NCBI GenBank assembly: GCA_030424825.1
Contig: JAUHWE010000067.1
Span: forward strand, 1-12,246
Direction of reading: 5' to 3'
DNA: 12,246 bases
Origin: Verrucomicrobiia bacterium
Lineage (GTDB): Bacteria; Verrucomicrobiota; Verrucomicrobiia; Opitutales; Opitutaceae
Position numbers and translations under genes: made by a program
Shown here: piece after piece, positions 6,679 to 12,246 of the stretch
Position numbering within the stretch: the first letter of the stretch is position 1
Layout of the letters: each line of letters opens with the position of its first letter
The notes under the pieces: generated by a model
Seen by the model: the letters and a program-made list of their open reading frames with translations, nothing else
Told to the model about the DNA's origin: nothing
Databases searched by the model: none

Positions 6679-8685
6679 ATGCCCAAATTTCGACTTCCTC
6701 TGCTTGTCTGCCTCTTGACGGGAACCATTCCCCTTCTTTCTGTCCTAGCTGTAAAAGATACTCTGTTTGAGAACCTTTCCTTAGCGCAACTGGAGCGCAA
6801 GCTAGCGGAAACAGATCTAGAACTGGAAGAACTCGCTGGATATAGCCTTCGCAGCGGACTCGGTTCCATTGGATACCGATCAAGAGGCTACCGGGAATCC
6901 AATCATACGGAATGGGTGCAAATTAATTTAGGCAAGCGAGTCCCCATTGACCAGATCGTCTTAGTCCCAACCCTTCTAAGGGACACAAAGGAGGGATTCA
7001 TAGATGAAGGATTCCCTTCAAAGTTTAGCATTATCGTTGGGGCAGAGGACAGCGAGAAACAGAGCGTCATCGCTAGCTATGGACCCGAAGACAATTTGCT
7101 CCCGCGAATCGCCCCCTTTGTCATCACCTTTCCCGAAATTGAAGCAGACTGGATACGAATCAAAGCGACAGAGCTTTCCCCCATCGGATTTGACGGGACG
7201 TACTTTCTGCAATTTTCAGAGGTATTCGTGTTTAGCGGATTGGAAAATGTCGCCTTGCGAAAACCGGTCACGGCTTCTCCTAAACCAGTAGAGGATTACT
7301 TGCATCTCGAGAATATTCCGCGGGCCAGGAATAATGAAACTTTGGTTGACGGTTTCGTCCCCTATTTGATGGATGCCGCGAAGGGAGACAAGAGTATCGC
7401 CTTTGTGGGACTCGCAAACCACCAAAATACTTCGACCTTCTCGATTGATCTTGGAGGTAGCGAAGCAATCAACCAAATCCAACTTCACGCCGTCGAACAA
7501 AGCGCTACCGTTCCTGTTACCAGCTCCGGTGACATCGGGGTTCCCAACAGGCTAAGCATCGAAGGGGCCAATCACATCGACTTTTCGGATGCCCAGATGC
7601 TTTATGATTACCAGCATCGGTCGTTTCTGGACGCCGGACCGATCATTATGCTGCCTTTCGCCGAAACGCCTTGCCGCTATGTTCGATTCACCGCTGAAAC
7701 GAGCGGGGGGGATCCCAACACTTCCAGCCAAGCCCAGCGCATTGGGTTTTCGGAAATCGAGATTCTCCACAACGGGGTCAACAAAGCGCTGGGAAGATCG
7801 TTTCAAACAGATCTAAAACCTGAAACCTACCATCGGAAAGCGTCCGCGCTAAGCGACGGGTTCAACTTCTACGGCCAGATTCTCACGATTCGGGACTGGA
7901 TGAACGAATTGGCGAAACGCCACGACCTCGAATCCGAACGTCCCCTTATCGTGAGTGAATTAAACCGACGCTATGCCATTCAGAAAGCAAACCTTAACCG
8001 CATGTATTGGCTGGTTTCAGTGCTGGCTGTCGGTATAGTATTCACATTTCTGATAGATCGCATCATCCGACTACGACAGGTCTCTAGAATCAAGGAGCGC
8101 TTTGCCGCCGACTTGCACGACGAACTGGGAGCCAATCTTCACACGATCGGGTTGCTCGGCGATGTAGCTCAATCTTCGATGGACAAGCCGGAACGCTTGA
8201 AAACAGCTCTCCAGCGAAGCAGGAAACTCACGGAGCAAACTTCTGCCGCAGTACGGCATTGTATGAGTTTACAGGATACACAGGAACTCTACGGAAACCT
8301 GCCAGATGATATCCGAAGAGCCGCTCGACGCATTATGACCGGAATCGAGTCAACCATTACGATCAGCGGCGAGGATATCCTAAACCGGCTCAGTTCCCGA
8401 TGCCGTGCGGACCTGTTCCTTTTCTACAAAGAGTGCCTCGTAAATATTTGCCGTCATTCTGGCGCCACTCGATTCAGCACCTACCTTAGCGCGACTTCAA
8501 AGGAAGTACATTTAGAGGTAAGCGACAACGGGTGCGGTCCACCTAAATCCAAAGAGAACGTTGTTCCCCCCTCGCTCGCTCGCAGAGCAAAGCTGCTTAA
8601 GGCGAAAGTTATCGCTGAACCTTCTTCAGAAGGGGGATCTTCCATAACGCTGATCCTTCGCCAACGCCGATTTCGATCAATCTAG
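6679..8685 (+). CDS. Membrane sensor histidine kinase with two discoidin-like domains
   Basis: The 668-residue protein has a signal peptide/first membrane segment at about 5-25. Two F5/8-type-C (discoidin)-like regions follow, about 43-183 and 184-363, each with a strand like 'WVQINLGKRVPIDQIVL' or 'FSIDLGGSEAINQIQLH' and a closing 'SEVFVF' or 'SEIEIL'. A helical stretch leads to a membrane segment at about 444-463. The cytoplasmic part has a HisKA_3-type box 'ADLHDELGANLHTIGLL' with phosphoacceptor H480, then an ATPase domain with N-box 'KECLVNICRHSGA' (E585, N589, H593) and G1 box DNGCG (616-620). The usual glycine-rich second box is absent ('PPSLARRAKLLKA'). It should autophosphorylate and pass phosphate to the regulator encoded 9 bp downstream; the sensor part is probably periplasmic and may bind a glycan (inference). 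The frame also allows GTG at 6673, but ATG at 6679 is preferred. No clear ribosome binding site was found. Confidence 0.88.
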   Translation: MPKFRLPLLVCLLTGTIPLLSVLAVKDTLFENLSLAQLERKLAETDLELEELAGYSLRSGLGSIGYRSRGYRESNHTEWVQINLGKRVPIDQIVLVPTLLRDTKEGFIDEGFPSKFSIIVGAEDSEKQSVIASYGPEDNLLPRIAPFVITFPEIEADWIRIKATELSPIGFDGTYFLQFSEVFVFSGLENVALRKPVTASPKPVEDYLHLENIPRARNNETLVDGFVPYLMDAAKGDKSIAFVGLANHQNTSTFSIDLGGSEAINQIQLHAVEQSATVPVTSSGDIGVPNRLSIEGANHIDFSDAQMLYDYQHRSFLDAGPIIMLPFAETPCRYVRFTAETSGGDPNTSSQAQRIGFSEIEILHNGVNKALGRSFQTDLKPETYHRKASALSDGFNFYGQILTIRDWMNELAKRHDLESERPLIVSELNRRYAIQKANLNRMYWLVSVLAVGIVFTFLIDRIIRLRQVSRIKERFAADLHDELGANLHTIGLLGDVAQSSMDKPERLKTALQRSRKLTEQTSAAVRHCMSLQDTQELYGNLPDDIRRAARRIMTGIESTITISGEDILNRLSSRCRADLFLFYKECLVNICRHSGATRFSTYLSATSKEVHLEVSDNGCGPPKSKENVVPPSLARRAKLLKAKVIAEPSSEGGSSITLILRQRRFRSI

Positions 8686-8694
8686 CAGAGAACC

Positions 8695-9366
8695 ATGAAC
8701 AAAATCATTCGAGTCATGATGGTAGAAGACCATCCCGAATATCGAGAAGGCATAATCCTCGCTCTCGAAACGGAAGAAGATATTGAGCTGGCCCATGCGT
8801 TTGGCACTGCGGAGGCGGCCCTCCACAAACTGCAGTACCAGCGCGACTTCAAAAAACCGGACGTCATACTGCTTGATCTTAACCTTCCCGGCATGGGAGG
8901 TATCGAAGCACTACCGTGGTTCAAAGAATACCTGTCCAAAACGAAAATTATCGTTCTCACCCAGTCCGAGAATGAAATCGATGTGCTGACAGCCATATCG
9001 GCGGGAGCATCTGGCTATCTTCTGAAATCTGCCACGCTCGACCAAATAACGGACGGAATCCATACCGTTATGAACGGAGGTGCTTCCCTCAATCCTAGTA
9101 TGGCAACCTTTATTCTTGAAAAGATGAAAAAGAATCCACCCAAGCCTCAATTCGAAGCAGTTCTCACTGAACGAGAGCAGGAAATACTGACCCTTCTCGG
9201 GGAAGGGCTCGAGAAAAAGCAGATCTCCGACAAACTCGGCATCTCAACAGCGACAGTCGCTACCCACGTGGCACACATCTACAAAAAACTCCAGGTGCAA
9301 AACGCGCCCGCAGCAGTCGCCAAGGCATTCCGTATGGGCATATTTTCGCCCGACGAGAAAGCGTAG
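8695..9366 (+). CDS. NarL/FixJ-family response regulator with LuxR-type HTH
   Basis: The 223-residue cytoplasmic protein has a receiver domain (about 5-125) and a LuxR-type DNA-binding domain (157-212). Receiver residues are all present: acidic pair E11/D12, phosphoacceptor D61 in 'LLDLNLPGMGG', T89, and K111 in 'GYLLKSAT'. The output domain reads 'LTEREQEILTLLGEGLEKKQ' and continues into the 'ISTATVATHVAHIYKKLQV' recognition region. The family dimerises on phosphorylation and binds inverted-repeat sites at promoters. It starts 9 bp after the kinase stop, so the two genes are co-transcribed and form a cognate pair. Only a weak purine stretch (GCAGAGAA) precedes the ATG. Likely targets are the kinase operon itself, the downstream glycoside hydrolase and esterase, and perhaps the divergent receptor; this is inferred from position. 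Confidence 0.93.
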   Translation: MNKIIRVMMVEDHPEYREGIILALETEEDIELAHAFGTAEAALHKLQYQRDFKKPDVILLDLNLPGMGGIEALPWFKEYLSKTKIIVLTQSENEIDVLTAISAGASGYLLKSATLDQITDGIHTVMNGGASLNPSMATFILEKMKKNPPKPQFEAVLTEREQEILTLLGEGLEKKQISDKLGISTATVATHVAHIYKKLQVQNAPAAVAKAFRMGIFSPDEKA

Positions 9367-9445
9367 TTCATAGTATGTATTCAATTCGAAAAGACAGAAA
9401 TCTCGAGAAAACAACGACAATCTCAATCCCCAATCCGTCCCAAAT

Positions 9446-11038
9446 ATGTTAAAGCATTCGCATAAAACGCGCTTATTCCTGCTCTTTCTAACAGCATTAT
9501 CCTCCGATTTGCTTGTATCCGCGCCGGCTGATCATAATGGGAATTCACACGATACCCACCAAACGGTAGAATGGCTCTCGGAAACTCGAACGCTAGACCC
9601 AGAGCGGGTCAATATTCTCATGGCTTTCCATGCGGTGGCAGAGGGCAAACTAACCGAATCGACTCTGCCACCGGTAAGGAATCGACAGGCGTTTCAGGGA
9701 TACGGGTTTCGCTATGCCGAAGACAAGCTGACTTGGGCAATAGAAGTCCCCGAAGCGGGAGACTATGAGGCCCATCTACTCTATGAAAAACCTGTGGGTG
9801 AAGCCGCGAAGACATTTGTTGAGGTACAGTCCGACGGGCAAATGCGGCGAATCACTCCACGTGACGCCAAGATACCAGACGGTCCGGGCCGATTACGCTA
9901 TCGTCGCCACAAGTTGGACGGTGGCTTTAATCTTAAGAAAGGGCTAAACTTGGTTTCCATTAGGATGGCCCCGCAAGAAGGTAGATTTGCCCCTTTCAAA
10001 TCCAATAATAATAAAGATGAAATTCAGTTTCGCATCTTTTCCCTGGAACTTGTAAGGAAAGACTCACTACCAGAAATCAAACGCCGCGTGCAGGAGCTAA
10101 AGGCTGACATTTCCTGGATGACGGAGGGGAAGTACGGGCTGTTCACGCATTGGTCCCCTTTGTGCTATCCTCTCTATGGGGATATCCGAGCCGACCAGAC
10201 TTACGAAGAGGGTGTCAACCGTTTCGATATCGATGCCTATGTTGAGAAGGTGGTTGAAACCGGTGCCGCATGGGTGGTTTTTACGACTGCCCATGGACCT
10301 CAATTCTGGCCGGGACCCAACAAGACCCTCGACCGAATTCTTCCCGGTCGAACGGCCAAAAGAGATCTGATCGGAGAGCTAGCCGACGCCTTGGAGGAGA
10401 AAAATATTCGCCTGATGCTTTACTACCATCATGGTCGAGGCGACGAGGAGTATATGAAAGCGTCGGGGATGCTCGACCCGGATCCAAGTCGGTGGTTCAA
10501 CAATGTCATCGCGATGCATCGGGAGATAAGTGGAAGGTATGGCAAAAAGCTTTGGGGAAGCGGAGCTTACATCGACGGCTCTTTCAACGTGTACTACCAA
10601 TACGATTTTCCATTTGAACAGCTCACCCGGGTCATGAAGTCAGGTAACCCACAGGCGGTGGTCGGATTCTCGTCCGACCGGGGGCCAAGGATTACTCCAT
10701 TCTCGGATATCTTTGTATCCGACGGAAACAAATGGCTAGCCGGTCCGTTGCCTCCCCAATGGTACGAACCCGACGGCCCGTACCATGAACAAGAGCCCGC
10801 CTGGTTCCTCTACCTAGATGAATGGATTCCCCGCAAACCAATGAATGGTGTATTCTCTTCGAACCCCGTACACTCCACCCAGGATTATATAGACTATTTC
10901 AAACGTATGGACGAGGCCAATATCCCCGTGACCATAAATCTGCTCATCACCCAGGACGTCAGCCGAAGCCAGCCTTTCATGAATGAAAAGAGCATGGCCA
11001 TCATGCGTGAAGTAAGAAAAGCGATTCGTGGCTACTAA
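9446..11038 (+). CDS. Exported alpha-L-fucosidase-like glycoside hydrolase (GH29-type) with N-terminal beta-rich module
   Basis: The 530-residue protein begins with a signal peptide (about 1-27, ending near SAPA). Residues about 55-200 are beta-rich ('WAIEVPEAGDYEAHLLYEK', then 'LNLVSIRM'), resembling a carbohydrate-binding or Ig-like module. A TIM-barrel catalytic domain starts at 'EGKYGLFTHWSPLCYP' (227-242), the equivalent of the GH29 'KFGIFIHWG' strand. D377 in 'GAYIDGSF' sits where GH29 has its nucleophile (WxDG). The canonical 'HHDGF' is replaced by 'TAHGPQFW' (H283). The enzyme should hydrolyse alpha-L-fucosides outside the cytoplasm, but linkage and even sugar are uncertain because the motif set is divergent. 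It starts 79 bp after the response regulator with no terminator between, so it may share the transcript. No ribosome binding site was seen before the ATG. A related inactive or differently specific barrel is the main alternative. Confidence 0.78.
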   Translation: MLKHSHKTRLFLLFLTALSSDLLVSAPADHNGNSHDTHQTVEWLSETRTLDPERVNILMAFHAVAEGKLTESTLPPVRNRQAFQGYGFRYAEDKLTWAIEVPEAGDYEAHLLYEKPVGEAAKTFVEVQSDGQMRRITPRDAKIPDGPGRLRYRRHKLDGGFNLKKGLNLVSIRMAPQEGRFAPFKSNNNKDEIQFRIFSLELVRKDSLPEIKRRVQELKADISWMTEGKYGLFTHWSPLCYPLYGDIRADQTYEEGVNRFDIDAYVEKVVETGAAWVVFTTAHGPQFWPGPNKTLDRILPGRTAKRDLIGELADALEEKNIRLMLYYHHGRGDEEYMKASGMLDPDPSRWFNNVIAMHREISGRYGKKLWGSGAYIDGSFNVYYQYDFPFEQLTRVMKSGNPQAVVGFSSDRGPRITPFSDIFVSDGNKWLAGPLPPQWYEPDGPYHEQEPAWFLYLDEWIPRKPMNGVFSSNPVHSTQDYIDYFKRMDEANIPVTINLLITQDVSRSQPFMNEKSMAIMREVRKAIRGY

Positions 11039-11219
11039 CCACAGCACCCGAACCCCCACAACTCTTCTCCTTCATCTTAAGAAAGGTCCCACTAAATAGA
11101 TTGGCAGAGCCGACTACCCCCAGTCAGCCAAGACGTATCCTACTATTTCGGATACTTACAAGGATGCACCTCTACTGCCTCGCGAAACTTTAATATTAAT
11201 CGAACCCATTCTTCAATCG
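11039..11219. other. Intergenic region between fucosidase-like and esterase genes, with two hairpins
   Basis: This 181-bp gap holds no coding sequence. At 11101-11131, TTGGC/GCCAA (outer) and GACT/AGTC (inner) form an interrupted stem with ACCCCC in the loop. At 11135-11155, GTATCC and GGATAC form a perfect 6-bp dyad around 9 bases. Neither is followed by a T-tract, so they are weak terminators at best. The palindrome TTAATATTAA at 11190-11199 is AT-rich and could lie in a promoter; no convincing -35/-10 pair was found. Confidence 0.4.
11135..11155. repeat. GTATCC-N9-GGATAC inverted repeat upstream of the esterase gene
   Basis: A perfect 6-bp dyad lies 65 bp before the esterase ATG. Its half-sites match the dyad upstream of the kinase gene (6614-6629), but the spacer is 9 rather than 6 bases. 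It is a candidate site for the response regulator, with weak support. Confidence 0.25.
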
Positions 11220-12246
11220 ATGCATCCATTAAAACAAATCTCTATTCTTATCGCTATCTGCGGATTAACGTCCGCATTTTTCCCCGCAACCACAAGAGCA
11301 GATTCACTAGAAGTCGCAGGAATCTTCAGCGATCACATGGTGCTTCAGTCAAAAACGAAGGTTCCCATCTGGGGCAGGGCCGAACCCGGAGCGTCTGTAC
11401 GTGTATATTTTGCGAATCAAGAAAAGTCGGCCCGGGCAGGGTCAGATGGAGAGTGGATGGTTTGGCTGGATCCACTGTCCGTTTCGTCAGAGGGAAGACG
11501 CCTTACCGTGGAAAACCGTAAAACAGGATTCCGCCAAAGTTTCATAGATGTATTAGTGGGTGAAGTCTGGTTCTGTTCCGGACAGTCCAATACCAACATG
11601 AATCTCTACAAGTTACACCACGCGGCTACCGAAATTGCGCTTTCGGGAAATAATCAACTTAGGTGGTTCACGGTTCGCAACGATCCAAACCCAAAGGGTC
11701 CCGACGCAAACGCAATTGGAGAATGGGTGCTTTCAAATCGATCCACAGCCTGGGAATTCTCTGGCTATGCCTACTATTTCGCGAAAGCCCTGCAGGAACA
11801 ATTAGATGTACCCGTAGGCGTCATACAGGGATCGATGGGCGGCACCCCTGTTGAGGCCTGGATAAGCCTGTCATCACTACAGTCGAATTCTGCGGGAGAG
11901 GAACTATTGTCCTTCTGGAAAGACCAGATGGATGGATTTTCCTATGCCAACAATCCCAATGAAAATAGGGCCGCCCTGATAAAACTAGGCTTTCCCGCAG
12001 GTTATTTCAAGGGACGCGTGGCCCCCTCGATTCCCTATGCCATTAAAGGAGCCATCTGGTATCAAGGGGAATCCAACCGATTCCGATCTGGCCAATACGC
12101 CGAACTTTTTCCTCTCATGATTCAGGATTGGCGAAGCTTGTGGAAACAAGGAGATTTCCCTTTTTACTACGTGCAACTAGCCAATATCGGAGAGGAGAGC
12201 AACCGAGAATCGGAGTGGCCCATGCTCCAGTTTGTGCAAACCCAGA
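11220..12246 (+). CDS. Sialate O-acetylesterase-like (SASA/SGNH) carbohydrate esterase, 3' end outside window
   Basis: The frame is open from ATG at 11220 to the right edge (342 codons). Residues 1-27 are a signal peptide (MHPLKQISILIAICG..., ending near TTRA). 'GIFSDHMVLQSKTKVPIWGR' and the following beta-rich part are the usual N-terminal region of this family. SGNH blocks follow: 'GEVWFCSGQSN' with nucleophile S123, 'MGGTPVEAWIS' (206-216), and 'AIWYQGESNR' (278-287). The catalytic His is expected beyond the window edge. The enzyme should remove acetyl groups from sugars outside the cytoplasm; in polysaccharide loci such proteins usually de-acetylate plant or algal glycans rather than sialic acid. 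The residue after GQSN is Thr, where Met is usual. It follows the fucosidase-like gene on the same strand after 181 bp and may be a separate transcription unit. No ribosome binding site was seen. Confidence 0.88.
   Translation, partial: MHPLKQISILIAICGLTSAFFPATTRADSLEVAGIFSDHMVLQSKTKVPIWGRAEPGASVRVYFANQEKSARAGSDGEWMVWLDPLSVSSEGRRLTVENRKTGFRQSFIDVLVGEVWFCSGQSNTNMNLYKLHHAATEIALSGNNQLRWFTVRNDPNPKGPDANAIGEWVLSNRSTAWEFSGYAYYFAKALQEQLDVPVGVIQGSMGGTPVEAWISLSSLQSNSAGEELLSFWKDQMDGFSYANNPNENRAALIKLGFPAGYFKGRVAPSIPYAIKGAIWYQGESNRFRSGQYAELFPLMIQDWRSLWKQGDFPFYYVQLANIGEESNRESEWPMLQFVQTQ

Noticed and set aside
9367..9445. Possible terminator or promoter between the response regulator and fucosidase-like genes
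   Set aside because: No stable stem with a T-tract and no convincing -35/-10 pair could be found, so the genes may simply be co-transcribed.
10703..10722. TCGGATA-N6-TATCCGA dyad inside the fucosidase-like gene, with the same half-sites as the upstream dyads
   Set aside because: It lies within coding sequence, its arms are in the opposite orientation to the intergenic ones, and one 7-bp dyad at a given spacing is expected about once in a window this size.
1..12246. Mobile elements, CRISPR arrays, tRNA or rRNA genes
   Set aside because: No transposase or integrase frames, regularly spaced repeats, terminal repeats or RNA-gene signatures were seen.

Overview
The window looks like part of a carbohydrate-utilisation region in a Gram-negative bacterium of the Verrucomicrobia (Opitutae-like, probably marine). 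Three things point there. A very large TonB-dependent receptor carries an 'LSPFEIDAS...STLAGSRL' start to the mature protein, as in opitutal receptors. A DUF1552 protein is paired with a DUF1587/1595/1592-type cytochrome, a combination typical of the Planctomycetes-Verrucomicrobia group. A membrane histidine kinase has discoidin-like sensor domains. The assignment rests on sequence character only; there is no rRNA in the window.

Layout: the window has two arms that diverge from an intergenic region at about 6375-6678. The left arm (minus strand, read right to left) has a TonB-dependent outer-membrane receptor (3312-6374), a hairpin terminator, a possible operator, a Tat-exported DUF1552 protein (1868-3175), and a secreted c-type cytochrome/DUF1592-family protein. 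The last two genes overlap in TAATG, and the cytochrome gene runs off the left edge (1-1868). The right arm (plus strand) has a discoidin-domain histidine kinase (6679-8685), a NarL/LuxR-type response regulator 9 bp downstream (8695-9366), an alpha-L-fucosidase-like GH29 enzyme with an N-terminal beta-rich module (9446-11038), and a secreted SGNH-type sialate O-acetylesterase-like enzyme cut by the right edge (11220-12246).

How the genes may work together (inference): the kinase would sense a glycan through its periplasmic discoidin domains and signal to the response regulator. The exported fucosidase and esterase would trim a fucosylated, acetylated polysaccharide. The TonB receptor would import a product. 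The DUF1552/cytochrome pair has no established biochemical function; its place behind the receptor suggests, but does not show, an envelope-associated role in the same process.

None of the seven genes has a strong Shine-Dalgarno sequence. The intergenic regions hold several inverted repeats and hairpins, described individually. No RNA genes, mobile elements, integrase genes or CRISPR arrays were seen. All seven coding sequences appear intact apart from the two cut by the window edges.
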